From positions 62,001-126,000 of the forward strand of contig NZ_AJLF01000002.1 in the NCBI RefSeq assembly GCF_000258515.1: a DNA stretch of 64,000 bases, in the 5' to 3' direction. The translations under genes and the position numbers were made by a program. Position 1 is the first letter of the stretch. Each line of letters opens with the position of its first letter. The notes under the pieces were generated by a model that made no database searches, had not been told where the DNA came from, and saw only the letters and a list, made by a program, of their open reading frames with translations. Shown here one piece after another: positions 1 through 8,976 of this stretch. The DNA comes from Thermococcus zilligii AN1 (GTDB lineage Archaea > Methanobacteriota_B > Thermococci > Thermococcales > Thermococcaceae).

Positions 1-228
1 CTCGGGCAGATCCGGGAAGGGCTCCCCAAACTCGACCTTGACACCCACGAGCACCATTGTGTCCCCAAGCTTAACGAGTGCAGAGCCCTCCGCCTTTTCA
101 ATGAGGCCGGTCCGGATCTCTATGTTTCTGTAGTCTTCAAGACCCCTGCCATCGAGTCTTTTTCCGTCTTTGAGCAGACTGAGTATCCTGTCGCGCATGA
201 GGCTGGCCATTATCTCGACGTCACTCAT
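1..228 (-). CDS. rrp42: Exosome subunit Rrp42, N-terminal part (cut by window edge)
   Basis: This is the non-catalytic RNase PH-like subunit of the archaeal exosome, which alternates with Rrp41 in the hexameric ring that degrades RNA 3' to 5' in the cytoplasm. Only the first 76 codons lie in the window; the rest runs off the left end. The translation opens [19 protein letters not shown] and continues with the KRLDGR motif that starts the RNase PH fold. The ATG overlaps the last eight bases of rrp41, so translation is probably coupled. Position directly after rrp4 and rrp41 supports the call. It is too short for catalytic residues to be judged. Confidence 0.9.
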   Translation of the reverse strand, partial: MSDVEIMASLMRDRILSLLKDGKRLDGRGLEDYRNIEIRTGLIEKAEGSALVKLGDTMVLVGVKVEFGEPFPDLPE

Positions 229-970
229 CCCCACCCACCTCCCCGGAGATCTTGAGGTACTTCTCCTTAAGCGCCTCGCGTTGCTTCTGATAAACGGCCT
301 TTGCACCCTTCATTGCGAGCCTGACTGCCTCAAGGAACTCCTCCTTGGTTAAGTACCCGTCCATCTGGAGCAGGGTTATGTCGTTCTTCATGGGCATTAC
401 GGCCACCGGGACGTCGGCCTCCCCGTAGTTGTCCTCCTCCTTGTTCGGATCAAGGACTATCTCACCGTCTATTTTTCCTGCAGCACAAGCTGCCACGAGG
501 TCGCGCATGGGTATTCCGGCGTCAGCTAAGGCGAGAGATGCTGCCGTTATTCCGGCCACCCTGGTTCCGGCATCGGCCTGAAGAACTTCAATGAAAACGT
601 CTATAACAGTCCTGGGGAACATCTCGAGTATGAGAGCCGGTTGGAGTGCCCCGTGGATGACCTTGCTTATCTCAACGCTTCTCCTGTCAGGGCCGGGCTT
701 CTTTCTCTCCTCAACGCTGAAGGGGGCCATATTGTAACGAACCCTCAAAATAGCCGTTTCAGGTCTCTGGAGGTGCTTTGGATGAATTTCCCTTGGGCCG
801 TAAACGGCAGCTATGATTTTGTTATTCCCCCATTCAATGTAAGCCGAACCATCGGCGTTTTTTAGAACACCTACCTCCATACGAATCTGCCTGAGTTCAT
901 GCTTCTTCCTGCCGTCTATTCTTTTCCCGTTCTCGTCGATGAGCTTTAAACCCTCAGGCCTGCCCATCAT
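221..970 (-). CDS. rrp41: Exosome complex catalytic subunit Rrp41
   Basis: Catalytic RNase PH subunit of the archaeal exosome, a phosphate-dependent 3'-5' exoribonuclease. The 249-residue protein has the RNase PH fold, with the basic KKPGPDRRS segment near residues 90-98, [11 protein letters not shown] near 133 and GEADVPVA near 180; the last contains the acidic residue expected for catalysis. The start was set at 970, nine codons inside the longest frame, because GGTGGTGAAGGGC precedes this ATG and the family usually opens MMGRPEGL. It overlaps the end of rrp4 by 17 bases and the start of rrp42 by 8 bases, so the three subunits are read from one message. Confidence 0.95.
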   Translation of the reverse strand: MMGRPEGLKLIDENGKRIDGRKKHELRQIRMEVGVLKNADGSAYIEWGNNKIIAAVYGPREIHPKHLQRPETAILRVRYNMAPFSVEERKKPGPDRRSVEISKVIHGALQPALILEMFPRTVIDVFIEVLQADAGTRVAGITAASLALADAGIPMRDLVAACAAGKIDGEIVLDPNKEEDNYGEADVPVAVMPMKNDITLLQMDGYLTKEEFLEAVRLAMKGAKAVYQKQREALKEKYLKISGEVGGDE

Positions 971-1730
971 GCCCTTCACCACCCTCTGTTTCACCAAGAT
1001 CCGGAATCTCGTCTATTATTCCTCTCTCCTTGAGATCCTGAAGCCGGGAGAGGAGAAACTCCTTGACCCTGTCGGTTAATCCACTGGTGTGGCTCTCCCT
1101 GTTCACTTTGAGTATCGCCTCCACGGCCAGCTCCTCCAGTTCCCTGTTCGTTCCACTTACCCAGACCCAGCCGTTCTGGCCAACTATTATCCTCGTTCCG
1201 GTGAGTTTTTTGATCATGTTTATCATCGAGCCACCCTTTCCGATTACCCTGGGCACCTTGGAGGAGGTTATCGTCACCAGCTGACCTCCCCTGAGAGGGC
1301 CCCCGTTGAAGGGCATTCCCTTAGTGGTCAGGTCGATCTGGTTCACCTCATCGAACGCCTTAACCTTGGCGTAGATTATGTCCCCGATGTCGAATATCTT
1401 CCTAAGGTCAGTCTTCAGCAGGTCTATCTTCTCTTCCACCGCGTCTTGAGCGCGGAGAGTTGCCTGGTACGGAGCGCCTATGTCAACTGTCCAGGACGAG
1501 AACTTCACGTCAACTATCTTTCCCAGAACGTTGTCCCCAACCTCAGGTATGTAAGGCCCCTCCAGGGGAATAACCTTTATTGTGTCGCCCCTGATCTCAA
1601 CGAGCCCCACAACGGTTGAATAGACCCTGTTACCTTCCCTGAACGTTCCCTTACCTGCCTGAAAGGCTCCCTGCGCAAGCAGAGTTCCAGGAACAACCAG
1701 CTCCCTTGGTTTTACAAAAACTCTCTTCAT
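954..1730 (-). CDS. rrp4: Exosome RNA-binding cap subunit Rrp4
   Basis: Cap protein of the archaeal exosome that binds RNA and guides it into the Rrp41-Rrp42 ring. The 258-residue protein has an N-terminal beta-rich domain, an S1 domain (about residues 60-130) and a KH domain with a VIGKGGSMI loop (about residues 150-160), the order typical of Rrp4. The C-terminal tail is rich in acidic residues and glycine. Its ATG overlaps the SBDS stop in an ATGA junction, which points to coupled translation. The length fits the family. Confidence 0.95.
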   Translation of the reverse strand: MKRVFVKPRELVVPGTLLAQGAFQAGKGTFREGNRVYSTVVGLVEIRGDTIKVIPLEGPYIPEVGDNVLGKIVDVKFSSWTVDIGAPYQATLRAQDAVEEKIDLLKTDLRKIFDIGDIIYAKVKAFDEVNQIDLTTKGMPFNGGPLRGGQLVTITSSKVPRVIGKGGSMINMIKKLTGTRIIVGQNGWVWVSGTNRELEELAVEAILKVNRESHTSGLTDRVKEFLLSRLQDLKERGIIDEIPDLGETEGGEGHDGQA

Positions 1731-2437
1731 AGCCCCTTCCTCTCTAGCAGTTTAGTTAAAGCTTCGCCCTTAGTGAGGGCATTGAGTTTTTCGTAAAACT
1801 CCTCCTCGATTCCTCCCGGAATCTCTATTACGAACATCCAGGAGCCGTCGCTGCCCCATTCTTCGCGCTTTATCGTTCCAAACTTCCTGACTTCGCCGTA
1901 GGCTTTTCCAACGTAATCGCTCGGTATCTTGACAGCTATAACCTTCACCTCAAGCTTTATCGGGAGGAGTGACCTTATTGCTTTGATCACCGCCGGAACC
2001 TGTTCCTCGGCATCCTTGAATATGTCAACGTGAACCCCCGCTTCCTCCATGGCCCTGAGGATTCTGTCCACCGGGTGAGGATAGCCAGTTCTGGGATCAA
2101 CGGCGTGCCTGTGGATTATGGTTGCTATGTACCTCTTCTTGTCTTCCAGCATCTGCCTCCTCTGCTCTGCCGTCAGCTGAACCTCGCCCTTACGGAGTAT
2201 TATCTTGGCGACCTCGTAGGGATCGCTGGTGCCGAAGATCTTCTCCATCTCGTGCTCGCTGGCCTTGTCGCCCTTGTGGGCGTCCTTGAAAACGTAGGGA
2301 GTGGCAAGGATCTCCTCAATGGGAACGTCCTTGCCCTCCTTGAAGTCCCTCGCAAGGTATGGGTCAACGAGTATCTCGAAGGTCTCGCCGTGGGTTTTAA
2401 GCCGGGCGATGACGGCTTTATCCACACTTATGGGCAT
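1727..2437 (-). CDS. sdo1: Ribosome maturation protein SBDS (Sdo1)
   Basis: Archaeal orthologue of the Shwachman-Bodian-Diamond protein, which in eukaryotes helps release the anti-association factor eIF6 from 60S subunits; a similar role at the large subunit is inferred for archaea. At 236 residues it has the expected three domains: an N-terminal FYSH domain with the [13 protein letters not shown] segment, a helical centre ([17 protein letters not shown]) and a ferredoxin-like C-terminal domain. It lies between psmA and rrp4, as in the conserved archaeal superoperon. The stop overlaps the rrp4 start by four bases, and the gap to psmA is 11 bases. Confidence 0.95.
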   Translation of the reverse strand: MPISVDKAVIARLKTHGETFEILVDPYLARDFKEGKDVPIEEILATPYVFKDAHKGDKASEHEMEKIFGTSDPYEVAKIILRKGEVQLTAEQRRQMLEDKKRYIATIIHRHAVDPRTGYPHPVDRILRAMEEAGVHVDIFKDAEEQVPAVIKAIRSLLPIKLEVKVIAVKIPSDYVGKAYGEVRKFGTIKREEWGSDGSWMFVIEIPGGIEEEFYEKLNALTKGEALTKLLERKGL

Positions 2438-2448
2438 CGCCCGTCACC

Positions 2449-3231
2449 TCAGTAGTTCTGATCGAGTTCGGAGTAGTCCTCTTCCTTCATCTCGACCTCT
2501 TCTTCCTTGAGCTCATCAAGGATATCACCGAGGTACTTCCCAACGTCTTCGGTGGAGAGCTTCTTCCAGCGCTTGTCCCCGGTGGTTATGTAGGCGACCT
2601 CTATTCCCTCTGCACTCGGCTCCTCAAGGGTCTTCGCGAGGGCCATTATGGCGAGCTTTATGGCTCCATCCATGTCGAGGTCGTCCCTGTAGTGCTCCTC
2701 GAAGATCGCCATCGCGGTGTTCCTTCCGCTGCCTATTGCCACTGCCTTCCACTCGAAGTAGGCACCGCTCGGGTCAGTTTCGTAGAGTTCGGGCTTGTCG
2801 TTGACGCCGGCCATCAGGAGGGCGGCGCCGAAGGGCCTCACCCCCCCGTACTGGGTGTGGGCCTGCTTCAGGTCGCAGATCTTCTTCACGAGAACGGTGA
2901 GCGGAACCGGTTCGCCGTAGGTGAGGCGGTAGATTTGAGCCTCAAGCCTGGCCCTGTCGACGAGAACCCTTGCGTCAGCTATTATACCGCTCGGTGCCGC
3001 CGCTATGCGGTCGTCTACCTGGAAGATCTTCTCGTAGCTGCTGGGCTCGATGAGCCTGCTGGTTATCCTCTTCTCAACAGCCAAGACAACGCCGTCCTTC
3101 CACTTGACGCCGACGGCGGTAGCCCCGCGCTTCACTGCCTCCCTTGCGTAGTTCACCTGGAACAGCCTTCCATCGGGACTAAAAACCGCGCTCGCCCTGT
3201 CGTAGCCAGCCTGCGGTGGTACAAACGCCAT
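2449..3231 (-). CDS. psmA: Proteasome alpha subunit PsmA
   Basis: Structural alpha subunit of the 20S proteasome; it forms the outer heptameric rings and the gate. The 260-residue protein begins with the alpha-type [15 protein letters not shown] signature and has the RPFG motif (about residue 131). As expected for an alpha subunit it has no N-terminal catalytic threonine. The acidic C-terminal tail is long. It heads the psmA-SBDS-rrp4-rrp41-rrp42 unit. Two TATA-like elements lie upstream (about 3251-3260 and 3283-3295), and GGGGTG sits just before the ATG. The partner beta subunit is at 17583-18188. Confidence 0.96.
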   Translation of the reverse strand: MAFVPPQAGYDRASAVFSPDGRLFQVNYAREAVKRGATAVGVKWKDGVVLAVEKRITSRLIEPSSYEKIFQVDDRIAAAPSGIIADARVLVDRARLEAQIYRLTYGEPVPLTVLVKKICDLKQAHTQYGGVRPFGAALLMAGVNDKPELYETDPSGAYFEWKAVAIGSGRNTAMAIFEEHYRDDLDMDGAIKLAIMALAKTLEEPSAEGIEVAYITTGDKRWKKLSTEDVGKYLGDILDELKEEEVEMKEEDYSELDQNY

Positions 3232-3286
3232 GTTCCATCACCCCTTCATCCATTTTTAACCCAAACGAATTCACCGCGAAGTGTAA

Positions 3287-3514
3287 TTAAGCTTTTCCAT
3301 CCCCTTCACTGAGGGCCAGCAGGACCATTCTATGAGCCGTTCTCCTCGCCAGCTCGAGGGGAACCAGCGCCACAGGAAAGAGCACCAGCCCGATCAGCAG
3401 TGAGAGCCTGCCAAAGGGCGCAAATATCAAAAGGGCAAAGGCCAGCAGGAGTATCAACAGACCTGAAAGCATGAGCTTCCGGTATTCCCTCTTCATTGTC
3501 TCAAGCTCAGCCAT
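3287..3514 (-). CDS. Small two-helix membrane protein, unknown function
   Basis: Unrecognised 75-residue protein. A charged N-terminus (MAELETMKREYRK) is followed by two hydrophobic segments, about residues 14-31 and 35-52, separated by a short glycine/arginine turn, then a charged tail. This predicts a hairpin of two membrane helices. It lies 55 bases upstream of psmA on the same strand and has its own TATA-like CCTTAAAAC near 3546-3555, so it may be read alone or with the proteasome-exosome unit. Codon use looks like that of its neighbours. Membership of a Thermococcales-specific family is inferred from its compactness only. Confidence 0.65.
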   Translation of the reverse strand: MAELETMKREYRKLMLSGLLILLLAFALLIFAPFGRLSLLIGLVLFPVALVPLELARRTAHRMVLLALSEGDGKA

Positions 3515-3807
3515 TTTCCCACCCGAAAATGATTAACGGCAGGGAGTTTTAAGGGTTTGGAGGCGATATGATGGATCCTCCTCGACGGCTATCCGGCCAG
3601 CGGGGCCACCTTTTAGCGGCCCCTAAGAGGCATCGGAAAGAGGGGGAGGAGGCCCTTCTGGAGGGGATAAGTGTCCTAAAACCCTCTCCTTCAGAGGGAC
3701 GTTCCACACATCCCCAGATGGAGAGGAGAGAGGAAGGGGCTGGATCCAGGGGAGGTTAGGGAACTGAAGACCCACTTCGATAAGCTTATAAACGCTACGA
3801 GAGACGT
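3515..3807. other. Intergenic region between divergent genes
   Basis: Divergent spacer of about 290 bases. The left end holds the TATA-like box for the minus-strand membrane protein, and the right end holds the MFS promoter. The middle is purine-rich on the plus strand and contains a GGCCAGCGGGGCC...GGCCCC segment (3594-3625) that could fold locally. A 63-codon open frame at 3568-3759 has no ribosome-binding site and looks accidental. No RNA family was recognised. Confidence 0.5.
3783..3792 (+). promoter_or_regulatory. TATA box for the MFS gene
   Basis: AGCTTATAAA lies about 25 bases upstream of the ATG at 3814. At usual archaeal spacing transcription would begin almost at the start codon, giving a leaderless message. 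This also argues against the TTG at 3808 as the start. Confidence 0.6.
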
Positions 3808-3813
3808 TTGACC

Positions 3814-4980
3814 ATGCTCTCCGGGTACAGCAGGGACGCGAAGATACTCATAGCGGCCAACGCCGCTGGCCAGCTATTCCTCCAGTTCTCGGCGTTCATA
3901 ATGCCGTTCTACCTGGGGGCGCTCGGCTATGACATGCGCGCGATGGGAAAGTTCTTCTCGATCCAGACTTTCACGGGTGGCTTTTTCTTCCTCCTCGCCG
4001 GACAGATATCACTCAGGATTGGCTATAAAAAGACCCTCCTCCTGAGCGCGTTTCTCGGCCTCATCGGGAGGCTCCTCCAGGTGGCTGCCCCCAACACTCC
4101 AGTTCTCCTCCTCAGCTTCTTCCTGGTCGGGGTGAACATGGGGCTGAGGCAACCGAACTTCACAGCCCTCCTGAGCGAGGAGGTCGGGGAAGAAAAGAGG
4201 CACCACGCGTTCTCGATAAGCTTCGGGCTGGGAACGATTTTCAATGCCATCGGGGTCCTCGTTGCAGGCTTTGCCCCGGGATTCTTCAGGGGTCTCGGCC
4301 TCTCCGAGGGGGTCGCCTACAGGCTGGTCATCTCGCTCACCATCCTACAGTTCGTCGTCGTAATCCCTGCCCTGCTCATGATAAGGGACGTTCCGGTCAG
4401 GAACCCGCGCATAAACTGGAACCGTCAGCTGGTCGTCAAGATACTCAAGTTCTCGATTCCGAGCGCGCTCATAGGCTTTGGGGCGGGAATAACGATACCC
4501 TACATGAGCATCTACTTCAACATGAGGTTCGGAGAGACCCTCGCCGCGATAAGCTGGATATTCTTCTTCCAGCAACTGGCGATGGGGCTCGGCTCCTTTG
4601 CTCTTCCGAGACTGGTGAACAAAATAGGCCCGGTCAACGTCATAACCTCATTCCAGAGCACAGCGGCGTTTCTCTTCGCGATATTTCCTTCAATAGAGAC
4701 CTTCCTGCTGGCGGCCTTCCTCTACGTGCTCCGCTCGATACTGATGAACATCGTCGGCCCCATAAACGATTCCTTCATGGTGGGCTTCTTCTCAACCGAG
4801 GAGAAGGCAACAGCCGCCGGAATAATGCAGGCGTTCTCAACCTTCATGAGGGGTTGTGGAAACTACGTCGGCGGACTGCTCTTCGCCACCTCACTGAGCT
4901 ACCCGTTCTATGTGACGGCCGTGCTCTACGTTACAGCGACGGCGATATTCTACGCATTCTTCATCAAACACAACAGGTGA
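3814..4980 (+). CDS. Major facilitator superfamily permease
   Basis: A 388-residue integral membrane protein with about twelve hydrophobic helices arranged as two six-helix halves around a short cytoplasmic loop (about residues 185-205, DVPVRNPRINWNRQ). Typical MFS loop features are the basic LRIGYKKT segment after helix 2 and a repeat-like PRLVNKIG segment in the second half. Substrate cannot be read from sequence. The gene stands alone on the plus strand. The ATG at 3814 was chosen because the TATA box lies about 25 bases upstream and no ribosome-binding site is visible, suggesting a leaderless transcript. Confidence 0.85.
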   Translation: MLSGYSRDAKILIAANAAGQLFLQFSAFIMPFYLGALGYDMRAMGKFFSIQTFTGGFFFLLAGQISLRIGYKKTLLLSAFLGLIGRLLQVAAPNTPVLLLSFFLVGVNMGLRQPNFTALLSEEVGEEKRHHAFSISFGLGTIFNAIGVLVAGFAPGFFRGLGLSEGVAYRLVISLTILQFVVVIPALLMIRDVPVRNPRINWNRQLVVKILKFSIPSALIGFGAGITIPYMSIYFNMRFGETLAAISWIFFFQQLAMGLGSFALPRLVNKIGPVNVITSFQSTAAFLFAIFPSIETFLLAAFLYVLRSILMNIVGPINDSFMVGFFSTEEKATAAGIMQAFSTFMRGCGNYVGGLLFATSLSYPFYVTAVLYVTATAIFYAFFIKHNR

Positions 4981-4992
4981 GAAAAGAAAAGC

Positions 4993-5577
4993 TCACTCCC
5001 TTGCGAGCTCTGTACCGCGCTCGAAGGCCCTGAAGTTGGTCTCCCAGAGCTTCCCGGGGAGTGTTCCCTTAATCCCCTCGTAGATGCTCTCCTTCTTAAG
5101 CGGGATCAGGCCTTTGCCGAAGGCGTAGCCGAGCATGAGAACACCGAGCGTCCTCGGGTTTATCTTGTCAGCCTCCTCCTGGAAGTTGGCCATGTGGACG
5201 GGGCAGATTTTTCCTATGGCTTTTTTTATCTCCTCCAGTTCAGGGTAGCGCTCCTTGCCGACGAGGGTCGTTGCCGTGTGAATTGGGTAAGCGTTGACTA
5301 TGGCAACGCTCTTCTTTGAGAGGAAGCGCGCGTTTCTCAAAGCTTCCGCGGGCTCAAATGCGAGCATTAAGTCTGCTTCTCCTTCCCCTATGAGGGGCGA
5401 ATAGACTTCCTCGCCGAAGCGGAGGTAGCTGAGGACACTCCCGTAGCGCTGGCTCATTCCGAGGGTTTCGCCGATCCTGACGTTGTAGCCCTCGTGCATG
5501 GCGGCATTTCCCACTATCCTCGAGAGTGTCAAACCACCCTGGCCACCGACGCCGGTTATTATGAGGTTGAACTCCAC
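4993..5577 (-). CDS. iorB: Indolepyruvate:ferredoxin oxidoreductase beta-type subunit
   Basis: Gamma/beta-type subunit of a 2-oxoacid:ferredoxin oxidoreductase, closest by motif to IorB, which with IorA converts aryl pyruvates from aromatic amino-acid degradation to aryl-CoA and reduces ferredoxin. The 194-residue chain has GVGGQGGLTLSRI at the N-terminus and GMSQRYGSV, both typical of IorB. GTG at 5577 is preferred because GGTGG lies at proper spacing; GTG codons at 5583 and 5586 are alternatives. No iorA gene is next to it, which is unusual because the two are commonly adjacent. It converges on the MFS gene with 12 bases between. Confidence 0.85.
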   Translation of the reverse strand: MEFNLIITGVGGQGGLTLSRIVGNAAMHEGYNVRIGETLGMSQRYGSVLSYLRFGEEVYSPLIGEGEADLMLAFEPAEALRNARFLSKKSVAIVNAYPIHTATTLVGKERYPELEEIKKAIGKICPVHMANFQEEADKINPRTLGVLMLGYAFGKGLIPLKKESIYEGIKGTLPGKLWETNFRAFERGTELARE

Positions 5578-5660
5578 GGGCACCACCGGGGAAAATTGGA
5601 CTGGACAAATAAAAACCTAAGCCCGGGAAAATATTTAAACTCCGGAACCAACCCGGTAAC

Positions 5661-6347
5661 ATGTCCTTCGAGAAATACTACGAGGCGTTCAGGGCATACA
5701 GCGACATTTACTCGGACGAGTACAGGAGGAGGATTGAGACGCTCGAGCCCCTTCTGATGAAGCACATGCCCTCAAGGGGGAAGGTTTTGGACCTCGCCTG
5801 CGGGGCCGGCGGCTTCTCCTTTCTCCTCGAGGATCTCGGCTTTCAGGTCATTGGCCTGGACTCAAGCGAGGCCATGCTCGAGAGGGCCAGGAAGTTCGCC
5901 GCGGATAAGGGCTCAAAGGTCGAGTTCGTTAAAGGTGACGCCAAAGAGCTTCCATTTGAGAACAACAGCTTCGACTACGTGCTCTTCATAGACAGTCTTG
6001 TCCACTTCGAACCGCGGGAGCTGAACCAGGTTTTCAAAGAGGTCGCGCGGGTTCTAAAGCCGGGCGGAAGGTTTATACTCCAGTTCACAGACCTCAGGGG
6101 ACTCCTGCCGGTCTTAATTAACGGAACCGTCGTTGGGGCCGAGTACTGGATCAGCAGGGTCTTGACGGACGAAGAGGAGAAGACGGTTCTGATAGAGTTC
6201 CAGAGCGAGAAGGAGAGCTTCAGGGTGCGCTTCAACGTCTGGGGGAAAACGGCCGTTGAGATGCTCGCAAAGCTCTACTTCGGGCAGATCCACAGCGAGA
6301 ACCTCAACGAGCATACCTATTTCCAGGTCTACGTGCCGAAAAAATAA
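5661..6347 (+). CDS. Class I SAM-dependent methyltransferase, substrate unknown
   Basis: A 228-residue soluble methyltransferase of the UbiE/type-11 kind. Motif I is VLDLACGAGGFSFLL (about residues 41-55), followed by an acidic LDSS at the end of strand 2 and an EVARVLKPGGRFIL post-motif region. The C-terminal half is specific and may bind substrate, which cannot be named. AAAATATTTAAAC at 5628-5640 is a good TATA box about 26 bases upstream of the ATG. It stands alone and converges on lysS. Confidence 0.85.
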   Translation: MSFEKYYEAFRAYSDIYSDEYRRRIETLEPLLMKHMPSRGKVLDLACGAGGFSFLLEDLGFQVIGLDSSEAMLERARKFAADKGSKVEFVKGDAKELPFENNSFDYVLFIDSLVHFEPRELNQVFKEVARVLKPGGRFILQFTDLRGLLPVLINGTVVGAEYWISRVLTDEEEKTVLIEFQSEKESFRVRFNVWGKTAVEMLAKLYFGQIHSENLNEHTYFQVYVPKK

Positions 6348-6350
6348 ATA

Positions 6351-7931
6351 TCAGGCCTCCATGCGGAGGCGCCCTATAACGAACTCTCTCTCCAGGGAAG
6401 CGAGGAATGGAGCGAGCCTCGGCCCGCGGTCTTTTCCTATGAAGACGTTGTAAAGGACTTTGAACCACTTATCACTCGGAACACCCCGCTTTTTGGCGGC
6501 GTCGAAGATAACGTTGTTGAGTTCATCCACGGTGAACTTCCCGTTCCTCTCAAGCCATTCCGCCACTTCGAGCATTGCCTCCCGGATTTCTGGCTCAAGC
6601 TCAATCTCGGGCGGCTTTTCAAGCAGGTGGAACTTCACGTCCTCGGGGGCGTACTTCTCGACCCAGTTTTTAGCCAGGCGAATGCGGAGCTTGATCTTCC
6701 GGACGTCCTCTTCGCCGAGCTCTTTCGGAACGTGCCCCTGCTCCTGAAGAACGCGGATTATGCCGTCCTCATTGAGATGGGGCATCTGGACGAGCGTAAC
6801 GAGGAAGCGGAAGGGTGCCTGGGCGGTCAGTCTCTCCGGAACCCTGGGCATTGACAGCTCGTAGGTTCTCCTGAGCTCCTCTCCCTCCTCGGGGTTCTTA
6901 GCCTTCTCGAGGCCGAAGTAGATGCGCTCAACCCTGTCGAACTCGTCGTAGAGGTTGAGAAGGCCCAAACCTAGGTCAATCTTAATCTCCTTGTTCGGCC
7001 TGGCCTTCGCGTATATGAAGCGGATTATTCCGGGCTCAAGAACCTCGTAGAGGTCGCTGAGGAGGATAACGTTGCCCTTTGAACCGCTCATCTTGCCCTT
7101 CTGACCCTGTATCCCGACGAACTCGTACATGAGGGTCATCGGTGCCGGCCAGCCGAAGACCTTCTCAACTATTTCCTTTCCAGTGTCGTAGGAGCTTCCG
7201 GCGGCGAGATGATCCTTTCCGGCAGGCTCGAAGTCGACCCTGAAGTGGGCCCACCTCATCGGCCAGTCAACGCGCCAGCGGAGCTTAACGTTGCCCTCCC
7301 TTATGTCTGTCTCGCCCTCCCTGCCGCAGTGGGGGCACCTGTAGGAAACCTTCCATTCGCCGTCCCAGGCTACGAATTCGGCCTCCTTCCTGCAGTGGGG
7401 GCAGTAAATCATGACCGGTTGCCAGTCCTCCTTGAGGGGCGGCTGTTTGGCCACCTCATGGTACTTGTCGAGGATTGCCTTTATCTCCTCCCTCTTTTGA
7501 AGGGCGAGCCTTACCTCCTCCGCGTACTCGCCGCTCTTGTAGAGCTCGTAGGCGTGGAGGAAGTCCACCTCGATTCCAAGCCTGGAGATCTCTTCCTCAA
7601 AGAGGGCCATGAAGTGCTCGGCGTAGCTGTTGTGGCATCCCCAGGGGTCGGGAACTTCGCGAACGGGCTTCGTGAGGTGTTCCTCCCACTCGGGCGGAAC
7701 GTTCTTCGGAACCTTTCTGAAGCGGTCGTAGTCGTCCCACATGTGGATGTGGCGAACCCTCTTGCCCCTGTCGCGGAGGGCGTGGCCGACTATGTAAGCG
7801 GTAAAGAACTCCCTGAAATTGCCTATATGAACGTAACCGCTCGGAGTAATGCCGCTCTCGACGACGTACTCCTCCTTGTCACCCCTTTCGCGGATTATCT
7901 TCTCGGCCATGTGGTCAGCCCAGTGAACCAT
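6351..7931 (-). CDS. lysS: Lysyl-tRNA synthetase, class I
   Basis: Charges tRNA-Lys using the class I (archaeal) enzyme type. The 526-residue protein has PSGYVHIGN at residues 30-38 as its HIGH signature, GKMSGSKGN as its KMSKS signature, and two CPHC motifs (YCPHCRK, RCPHCGR) near residues 177-205 that should bind zinc. The start was moved to the ATG at 7931: GGTGGTGAGG precedes it, the family opens MVHWAD, and a TATA box (7962-7972) lies inside the longer frame. Length is normal for the family. Confidence 0.95.
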   Translation of the reverse strand: MVHWADHMAEKIIRERGDKEEYVVESGITPSGYVHIGNFREFFTAYIVGHALRDRGKRVRHIHMWDDYDRFRKVPKNVPPEWEEHLTKPVREVPDPWGCHNSYAEHFMALFEEEISRLGIEVDFLHAYELYKSGEYAEEVRLALQKREEIKAILDKYHEVAKQPPLKEDWQPVMIYCPHCRKEAEFVAWDGEWKVSYRCPHCGREGETDIREGNVKLRWRVDWPMRWAHFRVDFEPAGKDHLAAGSSYDTGKEIVEKVFGWPAPMTLMYEFVGIQGQKGKMSGSKGNVILLSDLYEVLEPGIIRFIYAKARPNKEIKIDLGLGLLNLYDEFDRVERIYFGLEKAKNPEEGEELRRTYELSMPRVPERLTAQAPFRFLVTLVQMPHLNEDGIIRVLQEQGHVPKELGEEDVRKIKLRIRLAKNWVEKYAPEDVKFHLLEKPPEIELEPEIREAMLEVAEWLERNGKFTVDELNNVIFDAAKKRGVPSDKWFKVLYNVFIGKDRGPRLAPFLASLEREFVIGRLRMEA

Positions 7932-7961
7932 CCTCACCACCGCGCTTAGCTCTTCCAGGCC

Positions 7962-7972
7962 CCTTTTAAGCT
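7962..7972 (-). promoter_or_regulatory. TATA box for lysS
   Basis: Read on the minus strand, GCTTAAAAGG lies about 35 bases upstream of the lysS ATG. It falls inside the longest open frame and therefore supports the shorter start. Confidence 0.5.
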
Positions 7973-8059
7973 TAAGCTTGTCCGGTTGCAACTACTAACG
8001 AAGAAAAGTTTATAAGCAGATGTGGTAAAAACCACCGTAAAACGTAAGGAGGTATCCCC

Positions 8060-8932
8060 ATGGAGGTTGAACTGAAGGGAATGCAGGCATTCTTTCCGGC
8101 GTCGCTCGAGATACAGGAGGAGCTTCTGAAGGCGGGCTTTAAAGTCCCCCACGACAAGGAAACCGGGAGGAAAACGCCGGTTCCGGTCGTGGTGAGCTCG
8201 AGGGGAGGAAAAAAGCTCAGGGAGGACAGGCTTCTCAAGGCGAAAGACTTTGAGGGCGACGGGAAGTTCACCGTAGTGCCCGGGGAGAGGGCAACCATGG
8301 AGATGGAGCTCACAGAGAAGGGCTTCCTGGTACTGAGGCCGAAGCCCCTCGAATACCATCTCGAAGATATCGGCTTCGTCTCGGTTCCTCCAAGGATATG
8401 GGGGACGTGGGCAAGCTTTTCAATACCGTTCCCGTTCTATGAAACGCTGGCAGACTTTTTGAGCGAGTTCAGAAGGGATGAGACTAAAAGCTTCTACCTC
8501 GCTTCCCGGGGGTCAGGGAGGAGGATAGAGGTCTACGCCTACAGGGGAAAGGCCAGAAAAGACCTCGGAATTCCCGTCTTCGGCTACGCCCTCGGCCTGC
8601 ACGGCCTCACGCTCGCGGACGAATACCTCCGTGAGAAGGCCGAGGAGAACGGCGTTCCGGAGGAGAGGCTCCGCTACCTCAAACTGGGCCTGAGGAAGAG
8701 AAAGGAGACCAAAGCGGGCCTGAAAGTCGGAGTAGTTTGGGAGAACGGGAAGCCGAGCGAGATAACGCTGAAACTCTCAACAACCGGGCCGAGGGTGAAG
8801 ATTCAGGGGCTCTACGGCGAATTAATTGGAAAATCGCGCGGAGAACTTACGAGAACAGATGAGTGGTATGTTGTAGTCCATGCTGAGGACTTCGCGGGCG
8901 CGCTCCATAAGGTGATGAACGCTTTCGGGTAA
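8060..8932 (+). CDS. Conserved-looking protein, function unknown
   Basis: A 290-residue soluble protein not recognised. It is rich in charged residues and has no membrane segment, signal peptide, P-loop or metal cluster. Visible features are a basic SSRGGKKLREDR stretch near residue 47, an aromatic-rich centre around residues 107-130 (PPRIWGTWASFSIPFPFY), and a basic region LRKRKETKAG near 213. AGTTTATAAG (8005-8014) is a strong TATA box and AAGGAGGT precedes the ATG, so expression signals are good. It is divergent from lysS. The basic patches could suit nucleic-acid binding, but that is a guess. Confidence 0.75.
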   Translation: MEVELKGMQAFFPASLEIQEELLKAGFKVPHDKETGRKTPVPVVVSSRGGKKLREDRLLKAKDFEGDGKFTVVPGERATMEMELTEKGFLVLRPKPLEYHLEDIGFVSVPPRIWGTWASFSIPFPFYETLADFLSEFRRDETKSFYLASRGSGRRIEVYAYRGKARKDLGIPVFGYALGLHGLTLADEYLREKAEENGVPEERLRYLKLGLRKRKETKAGLKVGVVWENGKPSEITLKLSTTGPRVKIQGLYGELIGKSRGELTRTDEWYVVVHAEDFAGALHKVMNAFG

Positions 8933-8976
8933 AATATATAACCCCCACCCCTCTCTTAGTTTTTGGTGAAATCGAC

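Noticed and set aside
3568-3759. 63-codon plus-strand frame upstream of the MFS gene
   Set aside because: Starts at tandem ATGs without a ribosome-binding site and has basic, proline/arginine-rich composition typical of random GC-rich DNA.
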